A DNA stretch of 64,000 nt, taken from positions 49,076,143-49,140,142 of the forward strand of contig QVOM02000112.1 in the NCBI GenBank assembly GCA_003586115.2. The letters run 5' to 3'. The notes under the pieces were generated by a model. It saw only the letters and a program-made list of their open reading frames with translations, did not search any database and was not told the DNA's origin. Positions 10,978 through 20,787 of this stretch are shown piece by piece. Made by a program: the position numbers and the translations under genes. This DNA comes from Salvator merianae (lineage: Eukaryota; Chordata; Lepidosauria; Squamata; Teiidae). Position 1 is the first letter of the stretch. Each line of letters opens with the position of its first letter.

Positions 10978-11690
10978 ATGACTCATAGTCAGGCCTTCTC
11001 AGTGGTGGCACCTTCCCTTTGTAGTGCCCTCCCCTCTGCTATTCGTGAGGCACCTAGGCCATTTCTGCACTCACCTTTGCAAGACAAGACACCCTGTACC
11101 AGGATAAGCAATCCATCCCAAGCTGGGACGGATTGCTTCTGGTACAGAATAAAGCTGTCCACCCTCAGATGGCCTGGTTTGTGCAAGCACCAGCTCCAAA
11201 GTTTGTGCCAGTTTTGAAGCCAGCACAGGGGACCTGCCAGGTACCCACTTTGGTGGCATGTCTTGTGCTGCCAAAATGGGTCCCTCGTGGTATAGCAGAC
11301 CATGAAGGCATGCCATCCACACCCCTCTGTGGTCCAATATACCACCCCCTAGGGCACTGGTAGACTGGACCAAGATGCCATTTTGAGTGCCCTAGCCCAG
11401 TTTACTCTCCATCCTGTGCAGACGCAGTATACTAGGAGGTGAGGGGCCTCCCTTAACCCACACTAGCATGCAGAAGGGAGACCTATAGACCTATTAAAGA
11501 TCTATCTTTTTACTCACACCCTGTGTGAATATTTGTTTCTTCCTGGCCCACCCAGTTTTTATGTGTTTCTTTTCCTTTTTATTTTGTGCATGTTTTTACC
11601 CTTGTTTCTAATGCCTTTTGTAAATCACTTGATTTTTTAAAATGAAAAGCAGTATAGAAATGTCTTTAATTAATTAATTAGGCAGAATTA
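10978..11690 (+). mobile_element. L2-like LINE 3' end split by a MITE
   Basis: The first part (10978-11056) translates to QAFSVVAPSLCSALPSAIRE, the conserved C-terminal block of L2-like ORF2 (usually GRAFSVVAPSLWNALP). The coding text resumes at 11484 (PIKDLSFYSHP), followed by a pyrimidine-rich 3' UTR and the tail AAAAGCAGTATAGAAATG...TTAATTAATTAATTAG ending near 11690. The 427 bases between are a separate MITE (11057-11483). The element is heavily 5'-truncated. Confidence 0.75.
11057..11483. mobile_element. Harbinger-like MITE inside an L2-like LINE
   Basis: Left end GGCCATTTCTGCACTCAC and right end GCATGCAGAAGGGAGACC are imperfect inverted repeats of the GGCCCTTTCTGCAC type seen at 1945 and 18854. 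Its position is fixed by the LINE reading frame that stops at 11056 and resumes at 11484. The flanking triplets CTA and TAT share only TA, so the duplication has decayed or the boundary is off by a base. The interior contains GATTGC hairpin arms around 11107-11138. Minus-strand open frames here are not genes. Confidence 0.65.
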
Positions 11691-11763
11691 AAATTCAGTT
11701 CATTAAAACAGCAGGGAGGAAAGGCAACTCTCCCACATCTCATACTTTTTGGATGAGAGCAAT

Positions 11764-11788
11764 GGAGGGGAGGGGAGGGGAGGGGAGA
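11764..11788. repeat. (GGGGA)n microsatellite
   Basis: About five tandem GGGGA units within purine-rich sequence. Confidence 0.85.
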
Positions 11789-12972
11789 GCAGGGGTGGAG
11801 AAAGAATTAGAGGAGACCTCTCTGCACCCGCTTATGGGACCAGCAATAGGGAAACAGATCATTCCCCATTTTTTCAGTAGTCGTTACCAGGAATAGTAGT
11901 TCCAAGAAAATTTACATGCAGGTGAGACAACACAGTCAATGGGATCCTGCCAAGATACCCCATGGTTATTGCTCTCTGTAGTTTAAAGCATATGTTTTTT
12001 GGCAGAAGAAAAGTAACATAATGAAATTACTGCAGAAATGTAGTGATTGGATACTGAATAAACTGTTTAACAACTTGCTGTGAACACAAATAGCAAGCAA
12101 CAAGCTGAGTATTATTGATGGATAAACTACCAAAGCAGAATGAGACAAAAGAAATTCATCTTGAAATCCAGTAGATTTTTACGATTATCATCAAAGTGCC
12201 AAAACAGTTAAATGATTAGTGTAAAAATAAGCACATAGAAATAGATTATTGAAAAAAACACACTGCATTCTACATTGTTGCAAATGGTCCCGTCCAAACA
12301 TGAAGAGACTTTGTACGCAAAAAAGAAAAATAATAAAAGTAAGCAAGAAAGAAAACCAAAAGCTTTTGATATAAAAGCTCTTTATTTGTAAAGCAAGAGA
12401 TGCCAAAAATAAATAACGGGAAGCGAAAAGAAAGATAAATATTTTAAAACGATGCCTTTAGGGATCTTAGGCGGTCCAAAGAATGCATAGAACCCTTTTT
12501 CTTCCCACAAACCACTTTGCGTATCATTCATGCCCCTTCTACATGGAGCTTTGGAGGTGATTTTGGAGCCTCTCCCTTGAGGTGATCCAAAACTACATTT
12601 TTTGAGGTAAAAATCACCTCAAAAGAGGTGTGGGATAAGGGGCTATGAATTCCTGTCAGGGGAAGGCCTCTGATAGGAGGGAAGCAGCATGGTTCATTCT
12701 CCATTCTCACCTTCCAGGAGGGTTTCTCTCCACTCCTGCTTGCCTTGCCAGGGAATGAAAATGCACCCTGATAAAGTATTTCAACCATTTTTTCTTTAAC
12801 TGGAAAGAAAAAGGCAAAGCATTAAAGAGAAGAATAGGATGTCTTTGCTGCTCTCCTTTTTCTCCCTCTCCCAAACATCCTATATTAACTCTCAGGAAAG
12901 ACTCAAGGCCCATCTAGACAGGGGATAAAACATAGGATTATTCCGGGCTATGCTGGAACTCTTGTTTCACTG
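11789..12972. other. Unassigned AT-rich stretch
   Basis: No gene is recognised. A perfect short hairpin, TTTTGAGGT/ACCTCAAAA, lies at about 12599-12623. The text CAAGGCCCATCTAGACAGGGG at about 12905 looks like a DNA-element terminus without a partner. Confidence 0.45.
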
Positions 12973-13080
12973 CAGCAGGCCGCTATAAGACTGGCCCAGG
13001 GAGGGGTGTATTTTCACGGCCAGCGATCTCCCCTTCCTGTGGCTTGCGAACCCCCATTCCTAAAGCGACAAGGACCACTG
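12973..13080. mobile_element. Partial hAT-type MITE (right part)
   Basis: Contains the interior CAGCAGGCC, GGCCCAGGGAGGGG and GCGATCTCCCCTTCC blocks, and ends TAAAGCGACAAGGACCACTG. That end corresponds to the CTTAAAGCGACGGGCCACCG CTG terminus of the better-preserved copy at 60554-60743. The left third is missing. It shares long stretches with the partial copy at 36566-36718. Confidence 0.65.
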
Positions 13081-14616
13081 GCTTTGTGGTCCTCAACTGG
13101 CACTGCAAAAGGAATAAATTGGTTTTACTGGGGATATTACTCTCCAGCTATTCCAATGGGATTGTTAGGTTAAATAGGTTGGTTTCAAAAGACAGAACTG
13201 GCTGGGGTGGAATCTCAGGGATAGGGGGGAAAGGAAGGAGTTCTGAGGTGAAAATAATACAACCTTTATTAAAACAAAACAGAAAAATAAAAAGACATTT
13301 TTATTTTGAGGCTTCAATAGTTGGAGGTTAGTCTGCCTCAGCTGCAGGTTCATCTGAATGTTGCGTTCAGCCCTAACTTGCACACTGCTCCATTATTCAT
13401 AATGTTAGTTGTAGGCAAGTTTGTGAATGGTTACCACTGAAAGCTGTTGTGCCTGATATGAACATTCTATTCAAAGTGCTTAATCTGCAGTAGTTTTTTC
13501 TCAAAGATAAGTCCAGAATGGGCAGTCCAGTCTCTGTATGATAAGCAGAGAATGGGCTATTGAGCAAGTGATGCTGTCTCCAACTGACAATTTTGTGAAT
13601 CTGTTATGTGTTGTGATACTGTCCCTTCATATTCTGGAATCCATGGAGGGTGTGTTAATGAAGCAGCATTTGCAAGATTATGTCACAAAATGGAGACCTG
13701 TGCATGCTGTGTTCGCTGCCAGCCCCAAAACAATGTGGACAGAGCTCCAGCATTTATCATAGGGATGTGACATTTGCACCATAGCGCGCCACCAGTGCAG
13801 ACAAACCCTGCAGTGGGTGCATGTGGGCTGTTAGAGGGGAAGGCGAGGAAACTGAAGAGAAGGAGCAATTTGCTGCAGCCTTTTGAGAAGAAAAGGTAAT
13901 CAGAATCTAACCAGTGGAAGAAGTTGGCTGATACTGTGTTGGCATATGGAGAGGATTAAAGGAAGGCATGCATATTGCAAGCATAAAAGCCAGATATAAA
14001 CAAAGATAGAATTTTTGTTTGCTTCATGCAGGATGCAGACACATTCCTACAAGTAACTGGAGCACCACATCCTATACACACTTTAGACGCTACCAGTGCA
14101 ATCAGCATTGTGTGGGTGTAAAAACTGGTCTCTGACTGACATGTTTTTCATTTTTGAAGTATTGTGTTCCTTCTATTTCTGAAATGCATCCAGTGCATTA
14201 AATTATAAGAGCCTGTGCCAGACCAGCTTGTGGCACTCCTACCTTCTCCTCCAAATTCTCCTACTTGGTGTAACTGTGAGTGCCACCTAGGTACAGGGGG
14301 AAAAGTGCCCTGGCATTTTTAAGGTCTCCCATCTACCTGAAATCGAAAGCAATGTTAAATGATGCCCAGACTCACAGGGCTTTTGTGAGATTATTCTACA
14401 AATGTTGTACAATTTCCTTCCACTGCCTGGAGGAAAGTGTACCAAGTCCACTGGGGGTTTCCCATTGCACTCCTTGCTTGTTGCACACAACTCCCTGCAG
14501 TTTGTGGAATTGTTGCACAAATCACAGGCCAGTTTGGAATTTTTCCAGCTTTCCCAAATTGCAAGAGCTTAAAATATAGGGGGAAATGACACAATAATTC
14601 CAAAACATAAGCCCAA
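13081..14616. other. Unassigned stretch
   Basis: No gene, RNA or nameable repeat was found. Open frames at 13044-13331, 13538-13762 and 14280-14579 carry no recognisable domain. Confidence 0.5.
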
Positions 14617-14619
14617 TAT

Positions 14620-14650
<31 letters not shown>

Positions 14651-14720
14651 TATGTAGATGCCACTCTTCACCCTGAGGTCCTGGAATAGTTTACACAACA
14701 AAAATATATTTTAGATATTA
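14617..14720 (-). mobile_element. L2-like LINE 3' tail with (TTTA)n
   Basis: A (TTTA)n run at 14617-14653 is the complement of an AAAT tail. It is followed by GCCACTCTTCACCCTGAGG and AGTTTACACAACAA, the reverse complement of the common squamate LINE 3' terminus. Confidence 0.55.
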
Positions 14721-15000
14721 CAAATCTAAACAAACCTACTCCTCATCAGGTGTAGAGCTGGGGGGGGAGCCCCCCTCTGGGAACCGATGGAGGGGTGCCC
14801 CAGCTCTCTCTCTCTTCCCCATTTCCTTCAGGCAAGGTGAGTCATCTGGCGCCTTCTGTTGGCACTTGCTGGAAGGAGGGGACACGATTGGGAGACAATT
14901 TTTATTGCTCAAAATCCTTGTTTTATGATAAGAACCTCTGGATTAGGACTGTGGGAAGTGACTGAAAGCCATGCTTTCACCTATGTGAAGCAGGCTAGCA
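14721..15000. other. Unassigned stretch
   Basis: Contains short G- and C-runs at about 14761-14775 and no recognisable gene. Confidence 0.4.
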
Positions 15001-15134
15001 CTGCGTCCAGACATCTCTAATTTATTTTGTGGTATTCGGATATTCCAGAATAAAGCATGGATATTCTGGAATATCCATGATTTATTCTGGAATATCCGAA
15101 TACCACAAAATAAATTAGAGATGTCTGGACGCAG
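15001..15134. mobile_element. Near-perfect palindromic MITE (134 bp)
   Basis: Pairing base by base from CTGCGTCCAGACATC at the left to GATGTCTGGACGCAG at the right, all but two of the 67 base pairs match: the central 15067/15068 pair and 15055/15080. There is essentially no loop. Related but more diverged copies lie at 5114-5270 and 8632-8694. The terminus resembles that of the longer element at 59721-60176 (GGCCGCGTCCAGA), suggesting a shared mobilising transposase. No convincing target duplication is visible, so the superfamily is unassigned. It encodes nothing. Confidence 0.9.
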
Positions 15135-17356
15135 CCCATAGCTCTCATGAGTAGGAGCTAGCCTCTTCAGTTGCCACGTTCTACAGCCAAACTGCAGTGC
15201 CAATCTCCTTGTGATTTGACTGGCTTGGTTCCAGCCTCCTAGAACTAGGCAAATTTGTGCATATGCGCTGCCCCATGTGGCCTTAGCAGGACGTCAAATC
15301 CATTGTTTTGAGCTACTATTGTGACTCAGTCAGAGTTCTACTGTTCTTCTCTCCCTCCTGGCTGTAGGTCTCCCTCCCCATGTATGACTGGCAGTCGACT
15401 TGTCTGTTACCAGAGTCCTTGCCCTGTTCCAGGGCTGACACATCGACCTTGCTTCCCCTCTCTTCAGCTTCTGCAGCTGGCAGTGACAGTTGAGAGAGAG
15501 GGACTTGCTGGAATGTGGACAAAGCCAAAGTATTGATATTCTGCAGCTGGACGTGAATCTCTTTTTATGGGCAATTCTGCAGTGGTCGGTATATCGGATC
15601 AGCAAATGTAGTAGGAGCTTGCCTTCCACACCCTGGCGTGGTCTAAGAGTCGCCCTGCTGGGGTGTGCAGAAGGGAGGCTTCTAGTACACTTGCTCATCC
15701 AGTATACCGGCCAGTGTAGAATTGTCCTGTGTCTTTTCTTCACCTATAGTGCAGTCCTGGTCTATTTAGAAGTAATTTAAATAACAGCTATGCTGCAGTC
15801 TTAAACTGAATTTCCTGTAAGAATCGTTGAGGACAATGGGACTTCTCAACATATGCAGGCTGCATTCACACATGACCTTTGGGGAGGCACTTGATGACCT
15901 GGACAGCACTTTGGGCAGATGGAGACCCTTCTCTTCCGCCCTGTTCCCATTCTATGGAAGACCCTAACAAAAGGGTGTGAAAATGAACATTCAGTGTCAC
16001 CCTTCTCGAAGGTCAGCTTTTGAGCTGCCATTTGTTGCCACCATTAGTCCCAAAGGGTGGGTACCTCCCATTAGAAATCCCAGGAAAAGACTTGAGCAAC
16101 AGCCAGAAAGTAAACCAGCCATCCCCACCACCAAATTAGGGAAAGAAAGAAAAAACCAGCTGCATACAGGGGTAATCTTCCATTATGATCAGAGAAATTA
16201 ACCATCCACCAATATCTGGCCATTGCTTTAAGCCGATATAAGATCTGCTCTGGGCAGAACTTAGGGTAACCACAGTCAGTCTTTTGGGGTCTATGATCTG
16301 GGAGGTGGAAGGTGGCTTGTGAAGAAAAGAATGAGCGGCAGAACTGAGATAGCATATGGGGAGGAAAAAAAATGACAAAATCTATTTGTATTTATTTATT
16401 TACTTATTTATTTATTGGCTGAATAGAGGTGCTCTTTGCATTCACAAGGAAGATGGAAATGTAAAGGCACCATGTTAAGAAGACAATTTGCTATAAAGTG
16501 GTACCTCATTTTTGCTACATGTGGAGACAGATATAGTTAGGATTGAAGTCTCACTCATAAGAAAGAGTGCTTATAACCTCAGCCCTGTAATTCTGCCTAC
16601 ATGTGCAAGCTGACTGAATTCAGCAATTTGTCAAAATTGAAATAAAAATCTTTACATCATATCAATAGTAATTTTAAACACAATTGTCCCCAACAATTGC
16701 TATGTTAAGATCACATAATAAACTTTTATTGTCTGTACATCTGTGTGAGTTTGGACTGTGGTTTTATCCTGGTTTTTAACACCTTGTTTACAAGTCTGAA
16801 GGGCAAGATAATGTATGCATTTACACTTAGGTGGCTTAGAACTGTTTTTTGTTTTAAAAGTAAGTTCTCCCACCTCCTGGAGCATTTTTTCAAGCTTTTT
16901 TTCAAGAAAAATCACTTTAAATGCAGCTAATGTGCTTTTCACATTATCACTGAAATCTCTTATCTGAAAATCAGTTTTTCTTGGGCAGCAGATTCCAGCC
17001 CTGTGGTTGGCTGTTGAAGCTGTCAGTTTGGGTCATCTGATTGGCTGGTTGACCTGCTTGGTCCAAAAGGTGCTGTCTTCTTTTCCACCAAGCAGCATGA
17101 TCATTTCCTCTCTGAAAATTCCACATATTTGGATACCCAGATATCTGAATCTACATGAACATGGAGCTATTACTTTAATTTTTTTAATGGGGGGGGGGCA
17201 CTTTTATCAACACTTTAATGCAGAGGAATGCACTCGTTTATGTTTATTAAATGCTGCCATACACTTTACAAATAGTTTGTGTACAGATGGGCATTGCAGC
17301 ATAAAATGCTTGCCCAACTTATCTGGATGTTTTCTGGCACTTTGAGTTTGAGTGTG

Positions 17357-17358
<2 letters not shown>
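15135..17358. other. Unassigned stretch
   Basis: A (TTTA)-rich patch at about 16386-16417 may be an old LINE tail. GTATATCGGATCAGC and the inverted CTGATCCAGTATACC-like sequence around 15590-15710 suggest another degenerate fold-back element. No gene is supported. Confidence 0.45.
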
Positions 17359-17396
<38 letters not shown>

Positions 17397-17415
17397 TGCA
17401 TACACATACACACAC
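17359..17415. repeat. (TA)n(CA)n compound microsatellite
   Basis: About fourteen TA units are followed by CA-rich sequence with ATGCATACACATAC interruptions. Confidence 0.95.
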
Positions 17416-17429
17416 ATATATAGCAATCT

Positions 17430-17790
17430 TGCCTAGGGAAGTGGAGGAGAAAGGAAATTGGTAAGCTGCTAGGATCTTCAGGTTCCTAGTGGTGGTGGCC
17501 CCTCTCTCCCAACTCCCACCCACAGTAGGCAGAGAATCATCTTGCCCAGGGGGATGGAGGAGAAAGGAAACGGGCTGCCAATATGGCAACTCTGGCTGCT
17601 ACCTTCAAGCACACAGCAGTAGTCCCTCCCTTCCAACTGCCACCTGGCAGGGGGTTGGACTCGATAACCCTGGGGGTCCCTTCCAACCCTATGATTCTAT
17701 TCTGTCTGGGATGGTTTAGTGAATCCTGCATTGAGCAGGGGGTTGGATTCGATGACCCAGTAGGTGCCTTCCAACTCTGTGATTCTAGGA
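17430..17790 (+). mobile_element. CR1-type LINE 3' UTR, duplicated
   Basis: Two successive copies of the classical CR1 3' end are present. At 17649-17700 GGGGTTGGACTCGATAACCC leads to CCTTCCAACCCTATGATTCT, and at 17739-17788 GGGGTTGGATTCGATGACCC leads to CCTTCCAACTCTGTGATTCT. Upstream blocks beginning ATCTTGCCTAGGG and ATCATCTTGCCCAGGGG, each followed by a GGAGGAGAAAGGAAA motif, are also repeated, as is ATCTTGCCTGAGGGG after the second end. Either two truncated CR1 copies inserted close together or the 3' UTR was tandemly duplicated. No ORF2 remains. Confidence 0.8.
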
Positions 17791-17892
17791 TCAGATCCAT
17801 CTTGCCTGAGGGGCCAGAGAAGAAACTGCAAGCTGCTGCAGTCTATTGTGTTGTCCTATATTAAACATTTTATATGTTTAATAAGTTTCACT

Positions 17893-17955
17893 GATTGTGA
17901 CCTGCCCTGAAACTTTAGGATATAGGACAGGATAAAAATGCAAATAAATATACTC
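17893..17955 (+). mobile_element. L2-like LINE 3' tail
   Basis: TGTGACCTGCCCTGAAAC followed by AGGACAGGATAAAAATGCAAATAAATA matches the general LINE 3' terminal pattern on the plus strand. Confidence 0.55.
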
Positions 17956-18355
17956 CCCCAGAGTATCTGAAAATTGGAAATAGATATGTGATGATTTGAA
18001 AGATTCCGGACTTGGCAAAATGTCTATCCCCCTTAGCCATAATTGTTACAATCAAGATGCAACACAATGTCAAAAATGCATTTGATTCTCCTTTTGTACT
18101 TTGGTTCATTCCGTGCCATTGGATTCCATTTATAGCCCAGTTCAAATTTACAGCTGCCCAGATTTACCCAGGATGCTCACAATTTCTGTTCTCAGTTATT
18201 GCCTCACCACCAAGATTCTGTAAAGACACTGTTTCTTATTCCCTGCAAAGAGACATCGCTTCTCTTTGCCTCTCATGTTTCACTCCACTTTCTTAAATTT
18301 TGATGCAGAAAATGATGGTGAAAGGTGGAAGGATACAGAAATGGGGAGTACATGC
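17956..18355. other. Unassigned stretch
   Basis: No recognisable gene or repeat. Confidence 0.4.
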
Positions 18356-18424
18356 TGGTCCTAGTCTGCACCAGCATGCAAGCAGGATGTAATCCAGAAT
18401 AAGGCCCAGTGCAGAAAGAGCTGT
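18356..18424. mobile_element. Right half of short Harbinger-like MITE
   Basis: TGCACCAGCATGCAAGCAGG, then ATGTAATCCAGAATAAGGCC, then CAGTGCAGAAAGAGC match the right half of the family at 1945 and 18854. The left half is not evident. Confidence 0.6.
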
Positions 18425-18432
18425 AGTTTCCA

Positions 18433-19116
18433 GGGGTCTCTTCACACTTAAAGCTAGTGAGCATCAGGGTCACTTGCTAGCAAATTGCTTCTGCACTCTG
18501 CAGAGACCCTCATGACCAGGAGCAGCATATCACTGCTCCCAATCACAACTAGCTGTGGATCATAAAGCGCTACACAGCTTTACCAGGAGCTGATAGTCAG
18601 CTCCCATAAAACACATTTGCACTAGGAATGCACGGCCACACAAGTGTGGCAGTGGCAGCTGTGCCTGCACCATCGCTTGATCATGCCTGTGTGCACCTAT
18701 GCACCCCTGCGCAGCTCTGCCAGTCACCATAGCAGGAGCTGGATGCTTCCCAGATACAGTCATGTTGAGGATTGAGTCAGGACACCAGCATTTGTACCAA
18801 GAATGCTGGTATCCTGCTCATATTTAAGACTAGGGCCACGCAGTGCAGACCATGGCCCTTTCTGCACTTGGCTTTATTCTGGATCATATCCCAGAACAGG
18901 GATCTGCTATCCATACACTAGCAGAGTTTACAGCAGGCCCTGTGTGGGGCCTGCCATAGTTCCTACTAGCATGCAGATGGCAGGTCAAGATATATTCCAA
19001 GATATAATCTGGTATAAGGCCAAGTGCAGAAAGGGCCCATGTCTGTGCTGTGTCATCAATTCCACATTAGAACAGAATAATTATCCTGTCCTAACCTTAA
19101 AAGTGCAAAAACATCC
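18433..19116 (+). mobile_element. Serial-hairpin Harbinger-like MITE, interrupted
   Basis: The same family and orientation as 64-505: shared blocks include GACCAGGAGCAGCATATC, CTTTACCAGGAGCTGATAGT, GCACTAGGAATGCACGG and the hairpin ACACCAGCATTTGTACC/AATGCTGGTATCC. It begins near GGGGTCTCTTCACAC and ends near GTGCAAAAACATCC. A different 184-bp MITE (18854-19037) sits inside it, between GCAGACCAT and CATGTCTGTGCTG; the 64-505 copy reads through this point without interruption. Ends are degenerate, so boundaries are approximate. Confidence 0.7.
18854..19037. mobile_element. Short Harbinger-like MITE with CAT duplication
   Basis: A 184-bp element with ends GGCCCTTTCTGCACTTGGC and GCCAAGTGCAGAAAGGGCC, perfect 19-bp inverted repeats. 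It is flanked by CAT at 18851-18853 and 19038-19040. Removing the element and one CAT restores the order seen at the matching point (about 424-440) of the 64-505 copy, so the 3-bp duplication is directly supported. Inner arms GGCTTTATTCTGGAT and ATAATCTGGTATAAGGCC extend the fold. Confidence 0.88.
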
Positions 19117-19650
19117 TAGGCTTCTCTTACACATGGCAGCTGCTCCAGTGATGGCACACCGATGTTTCATGCTGCTGTCTGCCTTCTGCCTTTAAGGTGC
19201 TCCTTGCTGAAAGCATTGCTTTCCTGGCTGGAAATTGAGGTATTTTGTCATGCTGGGATTTCCTACACCTGCTTAACAATATAAACTGATGGCTTATAAA
19301 GCTTTGATCTTTCCTAGAGGGAAATCAGAATGGCGCTACAAGCATCTCTGGAAAAAGCACATTCCCTCTTGTTTTGTTTTTTGTTATCGAGTGAGAAGCA
19401 GTACGTGCCAGCATAACAAGGTTAAAGGAGCAGCTGATGGAAGCTACATGGGAACTTCTGTTTTGCAAGCCTCTCCCCTTCTCAATGAGCTTCGAAGCAG
19501 AAGAAAAGGTTCAACATTTGCTAAAACTTGTGTCTTCCTTTGCAAGGAGTGTGAAGACTGAAGACTGGGAGCACTGGCTGGGTGGAGGTGTGTCTGAATA
19601 CACAGTGGACCTTTTTTTTTTAAGGATGGAAACTCTTCAGCTCACATGAT
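19117..19650. other. Unassigned stretch
   Basis: No gene is recognised. Overlapping frames at 19289-19649 have no domain that I know. Confidence 0.4.
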
Positions 19651-20382
19651 TTTTTTTTCCAAAAAAATATTTATTTAAAGTGTTACCAAATGTACATAAT
19701 TTTTATTCAACATTTCAGTCAGATCACAAGAACAATTAAGCTGATTAGGAAGGTAAAACAAAGCAGAGCATGTATCCTTCAGTAAGTGACACTGAAGCAG
19801 GAAGTCTCATCCATATAGATCTTCTATTTTCCATTAAACTGCAAGATATCTGTTATTATGAGAGAAAAGAAAATCCACACATGATCTAAATTCATGTCCA
19901 TTATGCAAATCCTAATATCTTGTCCATCCAGTCAATAAGAAAACCATGGGTCAGGGAGTGTTCAGTATTCATCTCTGGGAGGGTTTTCAAGAGAGGTCTC
20001 CAGATTTGTAGGTAAGTTTCAATACTTTCTTGCCTGCCATGTCTTGCATAGTGGATTGTACCAATTCATAGCTTGCCATTTCTCAAAGTCTTTAATATCA
20101 ACATTGTTTGCTTAGTTGTCCCGCTGTCTTCCAGTGCAGAGTTATTTCAGCCTTGGCTGCCACTATTCAGTGTTTGAACAAATTTTTATTTGTAACTTGT
20201 TCATTTTGTCCTTGCATTAGTAAAAGAATGTACAGTTTGGGCAGCAGTCTAGATTAATATCTGATATCCTTGAAATCTCTCTTATAATAGAAGTCCAGAA
20301 GGTTTGTACTGGATGGCAGCGGAAATAGGTTATTTTGTTTCCTCATCCATGTGAACACAAGAGACTGATATCATTATTTATA

Positions 20383-20698
20383 CAAGAAGAAGAAGAAGAA
20401 GAAGGAGAAGGAGAAGAAGAACTTGGTTTTTATACCCCGCTTTTCTCGGCCGAAGCTGACTCAAAGCGGCTTACAAGGTTATTTTTTGCCCAAAGGCTTA
20501 CATCTGTCTATCTTCCGCATCACACAACGTGATGCTCCCTATTTATCTACTTGCAATTACTTGCTTTCGAACAGCTAGGTTGGGTGGAGCTAGAGGCCAG
20601 TAGAGGGCGCTCATCCCCTCCACACAGCAGACAGGGGCCTTGAACTCTGATCCTCCTATTGAAAGATCAGTGCCTTCGCCTTCTGCGCCACCGTGCAG
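20383..20698 (-). mobile_element. tRNA-headed SINE with LINE-like 3' tail
   Basis: On the minus strand the element starts CTGCACGGTGGCGCAGAAGG. The TGGCGCAGAAGG box A lies at 20690-20679, and a box B-like GAGTTCAAGGCC lies at about 20648-20637, at tRNA-like spacing. The body follows, then a 3' end with GTAAGCCGCTTTGAGTCAGC and AGCGGGGTATAAAAACC, closing in a (TTC)n tail at 20383-20418. Such tails in squamate SINEs are borrowed from partner LINEs. A second copy at 46019-46292 is very similar. It is a retroposon head, not a functional tRNA gene. Confidence 0.85.
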
Positions 20699-20755
20699 TG
20701 AGCATTACAAGTGAGCATTACAAGCATTACAATACAAGTGAGCATTACCGGCATT
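20697..20755. repeat. Short tandem duplication of GTGAGCATTACAA
   Basis: GTGAGCATTACAA occurs twice head to tail immediately beyond the SINE head. GCATTACAATACAA and GTGAGCATTACC then follow, giving four imperfect units. Confidence 0.75.
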
Positions 20756-20787
20756 CTATATCACCTGTGCAGTGATTTTGAGACTAA

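Noticed and set aside
20637..20698. tRNA-like sequence with A and B boxes
   Set aside because: It is the head of a SINE with a LINE-type 3' end and a (TTC)n tail, and a second copy exists; no acceptor stem of a working tRNA is seen.
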